Source: Amanita rubescens
Taxonomy: Eukaryota > Basidiomycota > Agaricomycetes > Agaricales > Amanitaceae
Assembly (NCBI GenBank): GCA_015039365.1
Contig: WION01000214.1
Span: forward strand, 1-64,000
Direction of reading: 5' to 3'
Length of the DNA stretch: 64,000 nucleotides
The notes below the pieces were generated by a model that searched no databases, was not told where the DNA came from, and saw only the letters and a list, made by a program, of their open reading frames with translations. Within the stretch, counting starts at the first letter, position 1. The number at the start of each line of letters is the position of its first letter. This document shows positions 22,901 to 35,088 of this stretch, one piece after another. A program made the translations under genes and the position numbers.

Positions 22901-24909
22901 ATCATACATGGTGACTTACACCGAGTGAGTGCATTAACTCGGCTGTCGCACCTCCCTAATCTCTTCATTATCGGTGTCTACCAGAGAAACGTCCTGCTCG
23001 ATTCTGATTTCCATTGCCAAATCACCGATTTTGGACTAACGCGGCATTCTGACGCCACTGTTGCGTGGTCTACCAAAACATTCGTGCCAAATTTTGCCGC
23101 GCCGGAACTGTTTGGTATTTGCGCCAAGTGCCATCAGTCGAGTTGCAGCGGATGTTATGAGGGTCATAATAGGCAGCATAGGGAGAAAACAATGAAAACC
23201 GATGTGTATTCTTTTGGTTGCCTTTATTATGAGGTGGGCCCCTCAGCACATTGAATTCGCTTAATAATGATTAACGACTCGGCCAGATATACTTCGATAC
23301 TTTACCTTATGAAGGAAAAGGCGCCTATGAAATCGTTTTGCTCGTCGCACGTGGAGAACTCCCAATCCGACTGGAAAGTCCAAGAATGGATGATCATACA
23401 TGGGATCTCATCCGGAGCTGTTGGGAGTCCATTCCTCCTAAGCGTCCTACCATGGAACTAGTACTAAAGACGATGATTGATACCACACCTCTTCTGCCGA
23501 CATTACTCCCCACTCTCAGAGTCGAGGTGTGAGCTTTCAAAGGATTGTAACACCAGTATTAATCATCAATGCCTTTCAGCTACCTGCGCATAATGCAGTC
23601 AATCCGATCACTCTCGATCTTATGAGGAAACTGTTGAAGCCAGATAATTATCACACCATCGCTGATGAACTGACCGTGAATTCGGACATTGAGCTATTCT
23701 TTGATTTCATCGTCTTTGTGCGTCAGTTGTACTCGAGCCATTAACCATGCTAATATCCTTTTCAACAAGCTACTCCACGACGGTAGCCTGGCTAATGACG
23801 ACCTTCCAGATGCAACTCGAAGAGCGCGGAGACTAATGGGCAAGCTGTCCGAAAAGGATATCTTGCCCAAATCTCTATTTATTACCGATGTCACATTCAT
23901 TGGCATGAGAGGCGTTGGAAATGTTTCTACGGCCTCACACGGAGGACAACTTGTTACGCTAAAAGTAATATACAGAACTTCTCATCAAGAAGTCAGTGAA
24001 TTGCCATCGTCAACCTTTTGGTGCTAATTCCTTTGCAAAGAATTCACGCCTAATAAGAGTTATCTGTAGAGAAGCGCTTGCATGGCGAACGCTCTCACAT
24101 AAGTTCATCCTCCCACTTCTAGGAATATATAAAGAGAAAGCGTGGCTATTCCTTGTATCACCGCTTATGGCGAATGGAACATTGTCTGAATGGAGAAGGA
24201 ATCAGGAATCGGACATAACCGAGATACACAGGATGGTAAGATTCCATACGGTCTATCCGAGCTATAGGGCATTAATATCCACCAGATTCGAGAGGTGGCT
24301 GAGGGCGTTCAGTATATTCATTCGGAAGGAATTGTGCACGGCGACTTGCACGGAGTAAGTGTCTTGATATCATGTTGTCTGAGTGAAAGATTTATACCGT
24401 TGTGAACTAGAGGAATATCTTCCTCGATATGAATTTCCATTGCCAAATTGCTGGTTTTGGATTAACACGACATTGCGAAGCCACCGATGCGCTCGCCACT
24501 ATGACACATCTGGCATATTTCGCTGCACCAGAACTGTTTGGTACATGTGCCAATTGTGGCCGAGCAGAGTGCGCGGGACGCTGTGAACGGCCCCATAGAA
24601 GTAAAACAATGAAAACGGACATATATGCATTTGGTTACCTTTATTATGCGGTGCGTTTGAGCGCTCCTCGACTTGTTCAGCGCATTGAGCATTAGTTCAC
24701 ACAGATATTCTTTGATACTGTTCCTTTTCAGGGGAAAGGCGGACTATCAAATCACACGACTAGTTACAGCCGGAATGCGGCCAGATCGATTAGAAAACCC
24801 GGAAATGGAAGGAGATACGTGGAATCTCATCCAGAGCTGTTGGAAATCTCTTCCTCTTGAACGTCCGACAATGGAGCAGATCGTTCAGATGCTGCCTCAG
24901 CCAGAATAG
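19966..24909 (+). CDS. Unit B: GTPase domain, helical region and two TKL kinase modules
   Basis: ATG 19966 starts MDPPQVSMPS. Exons are 19966-20057, 20104-20128, 20183-20236, 20284-20474, 20527-20609, 20658-20831 and from 20881. The P-loop is GRPGVGKSS, switch II is HNSEGYEPGDEEKF, and the TKxD motif is VVYTKFDLF. The C-terminal half of the GTPase part contains AQRVDTSDKIDASIK, YWRAITSGRHF and CLDVIHKDLVAIWN. Further on come NLWASGIYKR and MGYVVDLTLILQAVFLVSLQ, helical blocks seen in many basidiomycete 'G domain-containing' proteins. Modules B1 (active-like) and B2 (pseudokinase) follow. In B2 the final exon has one extra G in the run at 24731-24734, which shifts the frame before DYQITRLV. 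Without that base the protein would end at tag 24907-24909. Known families support GTP binding; coupling to the kinases is inference. Confidence 0.72.
22093..23527 (+). other. Kinase module B1 (catalytic motifs kept)
   Basis: The linker LLLYGNLSKFGIPDANR is followed by glycine loop VGSGGFGSVFKGEY, lysine VALKLL, LREAVAWRSLSH, HGDLHR|RNVLLD, TDFGLTRH and AAPELFG. The insert CAKCHQSSCSGC and DVYSFG come next. All introns keep frame. The closing helix reads ERPTM-like KRPTMELVLK. Confidence 0.8.
23580..24909 (+). other. Kinase module B2 (pseudokinase, shifted tail)
   Basis: The linker LLHDGSLANDDLPDATRRAR is intact. The glycine loop is degenerate (VGNVSTASHGG), but lysine VTLKVI and HGDLHG remain. 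DFG is AGFG, losing the metal-binding aspartate. The insert is CANCGRAECAGRC. One extra G at 24731-24734 puts the last exon out of frame. Confidence 0.75.
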
Positions 24910-25036
24910 GTCAATGCTGTATTCCCTTATTGCGCAGCCGCACTCTCTGCACGGCATTTATTGCAAATAACCATGTATCGTCAAAATCCATATTGTAGCA
25001 AATATTCCGGAGGGCTATGTAATTGTGTAGCCGATG

Positions 25037-27070
25037 TTAAGCAAGCGAATCAAGCTGTTTCACTAAATCACCAATGGGCGGTCTATCATTCGGCCACCTA
25101 GACCAACATCGGCAGAGAAGCTTCCACATATTGTCGTCCAACCCACGCTTGACGACACGGTCGTCTACGGGGCGGTTAGGCAGTTCACCCCGCCCCTTTT
25201 TGAAAATCAGCTGGTTATTCTTTTTAACATCCGAGTATGGCATTTCGTGTGTAAACAGCTAAACAAAAATTTCAGTATACCAATATCAAACGTAAATGAA
25301 TATCTGGCCCGACCTCTAGAATGGTCATGCCAAAACTGTATATATCACCCTTGGCCGACACAGCAGCTTGCATTTCGAATACCTCCGGTGGAGACCATCT
25401 ATAGCCGTCCGACTGACCACCGGTTTGAGTGATCAAATTGCCCTCAAGCTATCGTAAGAGTGCGATTGAGCTATAGATACGATGCGGACGGATTGACGTA
25501 CGTACCTTCGCAAGTGCAAAATCCGTGATTAGCGGTTGGACTTCATCTCCAATAAGTACATTTTCCTTATAAGTCGTCAGTATGTTCATACGCCAGCGTC
25601 ATGAAAGGACACAAACGGCTCTCAAATTTCCCATGGACGATAAACATAGAGTGGAGGACGTCGATACCTTCTGCTATTCCGAGAATCTACGACAATCAAC
25701 ATTTCAGCAGGAAAAGTGGATAAAGCAGACGCACCAGCTTTTTGTAGTCAGTATCCTTGAAGTCATCCTGCTTCTTGACGTAACTCAGCGCGTTTCCATT
25801 TTCCATCCATGGGCTAACCAGAGCCCTGATGTGAAGATGTTATAACAATGGGTACTGCATGACATCGTCGGGACTCACAGACGAAGACCGTCAGGGGAGT
25901 AGAAACCGTAGAATGGTATGATGTGCTTTCCCTGGTCCTTTTCATATATTTTCGCCCACACTTCGACCTGACGTCTAATCCTCTGAAGGGATGTGAGTCA
26001 CGAGGGAAGATCCGACGCCAGTGAGAACGTACCTTTACGTTGTTCTCATCCCCCATATTAATGGAGCGGATGACCTTGATTCTGACATCTTGACTGTTGA
26101 GATATCTTCCTTTGTACATATCAATGTTGTTGCCGGACTCCATGCGTCTCTCTCCAGCCCATTCGACCACTTTAGAGCTTAGCTGGCATTCCGGTGGGAT
26201 GCGGCCAGAGGATCGCAACAATTTGTATAGGTTTTCTGCCATACGCTTGCGTTCCTCGTCTGACACAGTCCCTAAGTTCTAATTTCGAGCATTGAGTAAC
26301 TGGCCTAGGCTTGGATGTACACAATCGACGCACCGTTTGCATCATCGTCTTGACCACCCTTTGATCGTCTTCCGTAATTTCGCTGTTCTGTACCTCTTGC
26401 ACGAAATCGGGGGAGGCAAACCGGCCCACCATATCCCCACGGTCGACATTGTGCATCTCTTCCAGTTTTCTTTTCCGTTCTTCCTCTTCTTGCTGGTGCG
26501 CCAGCCCTTCCACATGCACAGCCGTCTAAAAGGTCATCAAGAAGTATTCCATCAAGATATAGAGCGCTTACAGTGAAGATAACTAGGCAGGCAGATATTT
26601 CTTTATCGCAGCCATCCAGGTCCGCCTTGAAATCATTTTGGTGCCCTAGCATATAAAACCAGCCTTTCTCAGCCCATTTCGTCATCGTATCCTTGACCTT
26701 GTTGAGACATCTACAGGTTATCAGTAAAATGGATTGTGGAGGGACAATCAACTGACTTGAACACATAATCTCGGTATTTGACTGTCCGCTTGCGGGAAGG
26801 CAGTTCTTCATACTGCCGGAGAGAAATGCACAGGTCCTTACATCTCTGCCGAGCGAGGTAGCGCGCAGCGCTCCTGTTAACAAGTTAGAATACATGATTG
26901 TACCGCGAGAAGTACGATACATACTTGTTTAGAGCGACTCCTTCACATAATTGGATAATGATGACGAGAACGTCTCCACCAACCGCCACACTAGGGAACG
27001 GTGCGGAATTCCAAGCAGCAGCACCACGACCAACCATGGTAGGGATAGAATACGAGGTTCGAACCAACAC
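25037..27070 (-). CDS. M1: MLKL-like helical bundle plus pseudokinase
   Basis: On minus, exon 1 (to about 26925) reads AVGGDVLVIIIQLCEG. The next exons give RCKDLCISLRQYEEL, VKYRDYVFK, then CLNKVKDTMTKWAEKG and CDKEISACLVIF. A charged helix (HQQEEEERKRKLEE) leads to VVKTMMQT. This pattern resembles HeLo/MLKL four-helix bundles with a brace helix. The C-terminal half is kinase-like: lysine in VRIKVIRS, HIIPFYGFYSPDGLRL, then ITDFALAK (DFA for DFG), SPPEVF, DIYSFGMTIL and LLCRCWSRW. The catalytic loop reads HGKFES because of one extra A near 25625; without it HGNLRA would result, matching M2-M4. So this copy may be broken. M-type pseudokinases lack the HRD aspartate, so membrane or scaffold action is more likely than phosphotransfer (inference). 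Confidence 0.65.
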
Positions 27071-27640
27071 CAGCGCTAATATACATGAGATGCACGTAGA
27101 CCCCCGGCCACTTGCTTGTCATATCACGCAATCACAGGACCGCCCCGTTTGTCACTGCCTCACGCATCCTCCATTCCATATTGGGTCCTCAGCCTAGCAA
27201 GACGCGTTAGTTCTGACAAATTGCAACCGAACGTAGGCTCACTATCAGGCGTTTGGCGCTTATGATTAATGCAGGATGAAAAGCTCAATACAATCCAATG
27301 ATATCGTTCCGGGGTTGTGATAAGAAAAGACCAGATGAGACGTCATAGCACGCGCATGCTAGTTGTTAGGAATGGCGGACCGGCGGACCGAGGGAAGGAA
27401 ACGAACTGAGAGGCGAAGGATGGCGGGGATGTAAATTTGGTGACGAAGGAATAGAGGGTGAGGTAATGGACTTTCACTACCGTTTAACGCGACATGGCAA
27501 CGGTTTATTATTTAGTCATGTTGTGGTCTAGGGTTAGGGGTCCCCTTCTGGCGAACGAAAATTGACATCCGGGTGAGCGCGGCTACTATATATGAGTGTC
27601 GTCGTGCATCACGTCAAAAAAGACCGAATTTATTGGTCTG
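27071..27640. other. Intergenic spacer, duplicated segment
   Basis: No exon is supported. From about 27345 to 27560 the sequence follows 18890-19070 ('gcatgctagttgtt', 'ggaccgagggaagg', 'ctagggttaggggtc'). It is the third copy of the flank that carries the small membrane protein gene. Confidence 0.5.
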
Positions 27641-27649
27641 ACTACGGGA

Positions 27650-27960
27650 GACTAGCGGCTACTGGGTGTCCATGGTGAACGACTTTTCTTCAGGTGGACT
27701 CGACCTCACAATTGGCTATCGAACACGGCTAACATTGCGTTTACTGGTCTTGTCGCGGTGACTGCCATGGTGTAGAGCATTAGCGCAAAGAGAGGCTCGC
27801 ATTCCGTTCACACATCGTGAGGTGCTTATAGGTGTACAGAGAAGAATTATCGAGCTTGATAAGCCTATACGTACGTTCTGTTACTTGTGCTACGTGATTC
27901 GGGCGATTGACGATTGGCATTGACTCTTCCGAATTCAGAGAGAAGGAACAGATTCGTTTC
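27650..27960 (+). pseudogene. Small membrane protein, broken copy 3
   Basis: This aligns with exons 3-5 of the genes at 10988 and 19078. The starting exons are missing, and the WWTRP segment is shortened out of frame. A tryptophan codon in the membrane helix has become a stop (gtg tag agc near 27767). The final exon has lost its donor context. It clearly derives from the intact gene and marks a third duplication. Confidence 0.75.
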
Positions 27961-28596
27961 CAATTCTATTTGAAGCAAATTCACGTCTGAGTGGCACCAC
28001 AGGCTGGCACCTAATGTGATTGTACCCTAATGAAGTAGTCGAGGCGTACTCGTATTCGTTTTTCGCCAGCCTTTTCCGTCGTAGATGGACATGGCACCAA
28101 GCTATATACCCCTCGAAATTCGTCGAGTTACACACTCCCTGCCAGGTTTTACGCTTCGTTCATCGCAGTTTCCTGAATTCGAGGCCGAATATGAATGTAT
28201 TCTGTTTGCGCCGACAGTGTCAGTCATTGACTACCTTGCAAGTTGAAAGTTGCCAACGTACAGTATTCATGGGACGCCACAGACCGAGTCAGCCGGTGGT
28301 GAAAACCTGTCACCGCCTTCAAGGTGGGCGATCAGGCGGATAAAAGAGAGTGCTGCCTTTTGACTTTGAGGATATGGTGTAGGACAAAGGATCGAGCCTC
28401 GAGGGAGACTCGATGGAGGACGATGACGATTAAGGATTCCAAATCCCACGGAGCCTGGAGGGCGGTGATGGAGCGGAGTCAAGCCCGACTGGGCCTTTGT
28501 CGTCGATCACTAGGTGGTTGCGTGCTTTGTACACCACCAGACTGGCCTTGATGAAATAGGTTGTGTGCCATTCCATCGAACTGAAGACCATAGGCC
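27961..28596. other. Unit C upstream region
   Basis: It matches the upstream regions of units A and B only in parts (for example 'cctgaattcgaggccgaatatgaa'). An unrelated insert of about 300 bases (28270-28560) carries no recognisable gene. A plus frame at 28324-28551 is probably chance. Confidence 0.4.
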
Positions 28597-31500
28597 ATGA
28601 TTTTTATGAAGAGTTTGCTCGGGCGCTCAAACTCCTTCCCGCAGCCAATCACGAATTCTCCTCAGACATCCATACCATCTACGGCTCCCATCGAGTCAAT
28701 CCTTGTACCTACAACAGACGAGATTGAGGAGGAATGTCCGAGGTAATGTACTTGCAGTTACTGATTGATGGAACCAACTAAACATGGTACAGATTCCGGA
28801 TCCTTATCGTTGGTCGCGTAAGGCTTGTTTACCGTTCCACCTGCATGTTCAGTTCATGGATCCTCTGATAGTCCGGTGTGGGGAAATCGTCACTTATCAA
28901 CGCTATATTCAAGGCTTCTCTAGCGGTATATCTTCTGTCACTGTTAATCAACAACTTCGAACGAAATTTAGGATGTCCGACATTTCGAAGCAGGCACGGC
29001 CGATATCAACACAGGAATCACGTCGCCTCACAACAAGCACCTCGCCATCCATGACTCTGAAGGTTACGAGCCAGGAGATGAAGAAAAGTTCCGTGTTTTG
29101 GAGAAATTTATCACAGAGCGGAGTCAGAAAGAAACCATTCGCGAGAAGCTTCATGTAATCTGGTGTGCTCATAGATGATGCGAATCTGTGATTCTGATTC
29201 ATGTTATTCGACAGGTTATGCATTACTGCACCTTACGTTGGTGGCCCAATATTCCAAGCATGGGACGAGAAGATTTTCAGGTTGAATCAGAGCAAAGGTG
29301 ATTACTTGCGATCCTTATCCCGATTTTGGCTGATTGTGATAACAGTGCCGATAATCGTCGTTTATACAAAGTTTGACCTTTTCATGGCGAACAGCCAGCG
29401 CTGGGGCAAAAACGACATGGGGAAGGGTGACGGTAGTCTGGAGTCCGCAGAGAAGCACTTCTATGATAAGTATAGCCAGTTATTCGCGAAATCTACGAAG
29501 CACATCGAGGGTCGGATACCATACACTATTGTCTCAAGTGCGTTCGTGTCTCCAGTTGCTTAGTATTGACTCACATCTCCATGCAGAATTTCAGCCTGAA
29601 ACCTTGCTACGACTCGTCGAAATAACAAGGGAAAATATACGCGCCAAGTATACAACCGTATCGAGCGGACTCTCATCCGGTAGATGTGATTCCTCCGATG
29701 CAGCTCTTTCAATAATCAGTTGGCAGAATCAGTTGAAGACATTCTGGATGCAGCGCAGATTACTTTTGCAAGGGCGCAGCGTGTTGATACCTCGGGTAAG
29801 ATTGACGCATCAATAAAGTAAGTATCTGTCTAGAATAGACCTGGTGTCTTATTATTATCATAGAGTAGGGAAAAAGAGTAAATCGAACCCTCAGCTTTTT
29901 TCAATGTCCTCACTACGATTCACAGAATATTGGAGAGCAATAGCATCTGGGATACACTTCCTCAATTTTAGCATGAAAAAGTGCTTAGACGTGATACACA
30001 AAGACATTGTTGCCATTTGGAACATCCGGGATATGGAAGGGGTGCGTGCCGGAGAATATCTCAAATGTGTCTTTGGATTCATCATATCTTGTAGTTCTTT
30101 CTCGGAGATGCGTTTTCTCGCCAGATGCTGACCTTTGTGGGTGAACTTGGTAACCAGGGTCAGGGGAATGACAACCCACTGTGAGTGGATATGACAGATT
30201 AATAACTTGTTAAGATAATCAACGTAATTAACGAAAAGGGCTATGATGGCGTCGGCGGGCCTAGCGAATTTGTGGGCCAGCGGTGTTTACAAAAGATGGT
30301 AAGCACGTGCGACTCTTTATCGCAACAAATGTTCAACTTCTGACAGGCCGGAGCACGTCCGTTGTCTGATGGGTTACGTAGTGGATCTCACGCTCATCCT
30401 ACAAGCCGTTTTCCTAGTTTCCCTTTATGATCATTCCGAGGGCAAAGTTTCACTAGACCGCGTAAAGGAAGTCATTTACGAGTTTTATTTCTCGGAAAAG
30501 AAAAAACGTATTCATAATGCAATCCGGCATTTTCGGCCCTCGTTCACAAAGGGTGATGTGGTTGATAAGATCGAGTCTTTGTTAAAGGAAAATGAGGTAT
30601 GCAAATTACATTTTTACCAGAACCAATTACTGATCGTGCGCTTTCGACGATCCGCTATAGATGACGAAGATTGACACACAATTTGGCCCAAATAGAGCAG
30701 TCCTTCCATCATTGCTCAGAATACTAAGGTTCGAAGTGGGTACTTTTGAACCATCACCGCTCCGTTGCTAATGACTACCAGCTAAGCGCTAATGACCTGA
30801 CAGTAAACCAGACTATCCTCGGGCTTACGCGCATGCTATTCGATTCACTGTCCGATCCTTCAGACTATGTCCGGGTTGTCTCCGAAATGAGGGATCAATT
30901 TGATGTCGAGATGTTAATTGATTTCAACCTCCTTGTACATATTACCTTTTTGCTCCCTTGTTCGACGTACTTATTCCCCTTAGTTGCTCCACACTGACAG
31001 CCTGTCAAAATTTGGCATTCAAGATGGAAACCGTAAAGCGAGGACGCTGATGTTCAAACTGGTAACTAAGACAAGTATTACACCAAGATCTCTCTTCATT
31101 ACAGACATCAAGATCGATAACGACGGTGCCATCGATATAAGAAGTTTGGGGCGTGTATTCAGAGGCGAATACAAAGGAAAGGTGGTTGCACTGAAATTGA
31201 TGGACAAAGTCCTTAAAGACGTTAGCGTTATGCTTTTCTTTTTTACAATCCTGATTCATTTGTTAAGGGCAAGTTCAATCAAAGCCAAGATTTTGTTCTG
31301 GAGGTCCTAGCACGGCGATCACTCACACACCGTTTCGTTCTTCCTTTATTCGGAATATTTGTAGATAGAATGCGGCCATTTTTGGTGTCGCCATACACGG
31401 AAATATCATTAACTCAGTGGCGAAGGGCTCAAACACCAGACGTTCTTGAGATAAACAGGCTGGTAAGCCTCCAGCCCTCAGAACAATCAAAATGGGATCA

Positions 31501-34500
31501 CTAACGTTGACCAGTTGCAGCAGGTGGCTGAGGGTGTTCGGTATATTCACTCAGAAGGAATTGTGCATGGCGATTTGCGCGGAGTGCGTATTTTAACATC
31601 ATATCTTGGCCATTATTTAAATCCCGACCCGCTAGGAAAATGTCCTCCTCGACGCTAAGAACAACTGCCAAATTGCTGCTGATGTCGACTTAGACCAACA
31701 TTCCAATGGCATTGTAACGCTATCCGCTGCGGCCTTTTCGTTCAATTACGCTGCGCCTGAACTGCTCATCATGCGGCTTGAGAACAATGACTACCTTGAA
31801 GACCACGAAGAGTGGGGAAGCAAGACAATGCAAACGGATGTGTATGCTTTTGGTTGCCTTTACTACGCAGTACGTTTCATGTACTCCTTGTTATGCAGAA
31901 CGCAGTTAGCAATGACTTGGGCAGATATTCTTTAATTCCATTCCTTTTGCGGATAAAATTGAATATCAAAGCACGCGGCTTGTTGGAGAACGCCCAGAAC
32001 GATTATCAGGCCCGAGAATGGGCGACGGCTTATGGAACCTTATATATCGATGCTGGAGCGCCAATCCTTTTGAACGTCCCACAATGACGAACATAACCGA
32101 GGAATTGCCCACTACGCTTGCACAAGATGGCCAACAGATCGTCAAGGAAGCGGAAGCATTCGTGCCCCTCCAATCATTACTTGCAACAATGAAAAAGGTA
32201 TACACTCCCGGGACATTATGTGCCGCTGCTAACCGCTGCTAGCTAGCACCACTTGGAGGCACAATGGTTAATGAAAACACGGCCCACCTCATCTGCCAAG
32301 TATTTGAGCTAGGCGAAGCCGATATCTCTAGACTGACCGCATCGGACGTCAAGTTGATGCTTGATTCACTCCTCCATGTCTGTACCAGTTTTTTAATAGT
32401 TCACTTATTAATTTTTATGTCTTCATTGTTCTAGCTGCTTCGCAATGGTAGCCTGTCGAACTCGAACATTCAGGATGCAAACCAGAAAGCTAGGAACCTG
32501 CTGTTTAAGCTAATATCTGCGACAGATGCTCTGCCCAGTTCTCTGTTTATTACTGGCGCCAGAACCAAGGTAGATCTTGCATTTAGTGCCAATGAACGGG
32601 TAGGTTCTGGACAAGTTTTCAAAGGTGAATACAGGGGGCAGCAGGTTGCACTGAAAGTGCTTCACAAAGGCCGAAAAGAAGTTAGTGCATTCTTTTCTCC
32701 CAACAATACTGATTTCGTTTTGTAAGGATTCACTCAGGAGATGCTTCTGTCAGGAGGCTCTAGCATGGGCATCACTAGTCCACCGTAACATTCTCCCACT
32801 ACTGGGAGTATTTGAGGAACAGTCATGTCTACTTCTCGTTTTGCCGTACATGACATGCATGACAAAAGGAACGTTAAGCCAATGGAGAAAGGTTGAATCG
32901 CCATTAGTCTTAGTCGAGATACATCGGCTGGTAAGATTCTAGTAATTGTCAGAAAGGTTGGTGGAGTTACTAGTATTGTTTGTTAGATGCAGGAGGTGGC
33001 CGAGGGTGTTCGGTATATTCACTCGGAAGAAATCGTTCATGGGGATCTGCACGGAGTGTGTGTTCAATTACCTTGTTTGTCTACCAATTCATTCGTTGTC
33101 TTCTAGGACAATATCTACCTCGATCCCGATTTTCACTGTCAGATTGCTGACTTCGGTTTGACATGGCGTTCCGACCCTACCGACACAAGGTCCAACATGC
33201 ACAAACTGAATTTTGCTGCCCCAGAACTATTCACTTTGTGTGACGAATGTGGCCAGTATGGCTGCAATGGACGTTGTGAGGACTATGACCGTGGCTTCCC
33301 ACAAGGAAAGAAAACAATGCATGCGGACGTATACGCCTTTGGCTGTCTTTTTTATTCAGTGAGTTTGTCATCAGATTCACCACGCCCGACGATGACTGGT
33401 ACAGATATTCTTCGATACCGCACCTTTTCAAGGAAAAACTGAACATCAACTTGTCCAGTCCGTGATAAGTGGGACACGTCCGGTGCGACTTAACAGTCCG
33501 GTAATGGATGATAGCTTTTGGATTCTCGTAGAGCATTGTTGGATGCCCAACCCCTTCGAACGTCCGACAATGCAGCAAGTCGCAATAAGATTTGAGAACT
33601 TTTCTCTCCCCTTGATGTCGTTACCTGAAGCCCTCTCATCGTTACTTGCAACCCTTGATAAGGTATACGTTTTCAGGCCATCAACGTACCGCTGTCACCA
33701 CTAAAAACTACTAGTGTGCATCCATCGGCATCTCGATGGTACAGGAGGATGCCGTCTTCCATATGTCCAAGCTGCTGAACCTATATGACACCCATGCTAT
33801 CGCCTCCAAACTAAGGAATAATTCAGATGTCGAAATAATGCTTAATTTTGTTCTCGACGTATGTATAGTTTCGCTCAGTCAGTTTACCCGAATTCAATGC
33901 TTTACGTTCTTTAGCTACTCCTCGATGGCAGTCTGATGAATTTAGGAATTCAGGATGCAAATAGGAAAGCTAGGAGGCTAATGTTCCACTTGATATCCAA
34001 ATCAAGTGCCATACCACAGTCACTATTCATTACTGACGTCACGATTGAGAAGCATCTTGGCTCGATCGGTAGGGGAGGATTTGGACAGGTTTTCAGAGGC
34101 AAATACAAAGGACAGCAGGTAGCAGTGAAAGTGGTAGAGAAAGGTCGTAATGATGTTCGTGCATTGCAAAATCTTTTCTTATATTACTAGTACTAATCGA
34201 TTTGTAAGAATTCGCTCATCAAAGACTTCTGCCAGGAAGCCTTGGCATGGCGATCGCTCTCGCATCGCTTTGTTCTTCCTTTGCTAGGAATCTATGAAGA
34301 GAAATTGCAGCTATCTCTGGTATCACCATTCATGGAAAATGGTACGTTAAGTCGGTGGAGAAAAAAGCATACACCGGATGTAGCCAAGGTTCATAAGCTG
34401 GTAAGACTATGGTGATTGTCAGAGCAGTAAAACAGTTTACTCACCCCTCGTAGATGCTAGAGATAGCTGAGGGGGTCCAGTATCTTCACTCGGAAGGAGT

Positions 34501-35088
34501 TGTGCATGGCGATTTACACGGGGTGCGTACTTCAATATCAAACATTCCCAAGGGACTCACGTCATTGTCTACCAGGGAAATGTTCTCCTCGATTTCGAAT
34601 TGCACTGCAAGATTTCCGATTTTGGATTGGCGCGACATACTGAAGCCACTTTTACACGATCCACCAGAACGTTTTTGCCCAATTTTGCTGCTCCTGAATT
34701 ATTTGGTATGTGCACCAAGTGCGGTGAACCCGAGTGTGGCGGATGCTATGAGGGCCCCGATGAGCATCATATAGGGAAAACAATGGAGACGGATGTGTAC
34801 GCATTCGGTTGCCTTTATTATGCGGTGCGTTTGATGTATTCCTTTAAGGAATCAACACCTATTTAGCGGTGGTTTTCACAGGTGTTCTTTGGTGTTATTC
34901 CCTTCCACGGAAAAAATGACTATCAGATTATGGGACTCGTCACAAAAGGAACGCGTTCAGCACGACTAAACAATCCAACAATCGACGACATTACGTGGAA
35001 TCTCATCACAAGCTGTTGGGCTCGCAAACCTTCCAAACGCCCAACAATGGATGAAATCGTGAAGACAATGAAGTCGTCTTCGCACTAG
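28597..35088 (+). CDS. Unit C: GTPase domain, helical region and three TKL kinase modules
   Basis: The ATG used in units A and B is ACG here (28651), but in-frame ATGs at 28597 and 28606 open the same frame and add 15-18 residues (MKSLLGRSNSFPQP). The P-loop is GRSGVGKSS (exon from 28872). Switch II is HDSEGYEPGDEEKF and the TKxD motif is VVYTKFDLF near 29361. AQRVDTSGKIDASIK, YWRAIASGIHF, CLDVIHKDIVAIWN and MGYVVDLTLILQAVFLVSL follow. Three modules come next: C1 (pseudokinase), C2 (probably competent) and C3 (all motifs kept), ending KRPTMDEIVKTM and tag at 35086-35088. No frame break is seen. This is the longest type 1 gene in the window. Confidence 0.75.
30782..32196 (+). other. Kinase module C1 (pseudokinase)
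   Basis: The linker LLHTDSLSKFGIQDGNRKAR is followed by a degraded glycine loop (IDIRSLGRVFRG) with lysine VALKLM kept. The catalytic loop is HGDLRG|ENVLLD. DFG is absent (IAADVDLDQH). After AAPELL the insert lacks the Cys pattern. It is closely related to E1 (shared GKF...VLARRSLTH and AADV). Confidence 0.8.
32243..33662 (+). other. Kinase module C2 (probably competent, unusual glycine loop)
   Basis: The linker LLRNGSLSNSNIQDANQKAR is intact. The glycine loop is ERVGSGQVFKGEY, one glycine displaced. VALKVL, HGDLHG|DNIYLD, ADFGLTW, AAPELF and the insert CDECGQYGCNGRC are present. Exons stay in frame to the phase-0 intron after LATLDK. Confidence 0.75.
33715..35088 (+). other. Kinase module C3 (catalytic motifs kept)
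   Basis: The linker LLLDGSLMNLGIQDANRKAR is intact. The glycine loop is IGRGGFGQVFRGKY, the lysine VAVKVV, the catalytic loop HGDLHG|GNVLLD. SDFGLARH, AAPELFG and the insert CTKCGEPECGGC follow, then DVYAFGCLYY. It is very similar to E2, suggesting a shared recent ancestor of the terminal modules. Confidence 0.82.
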
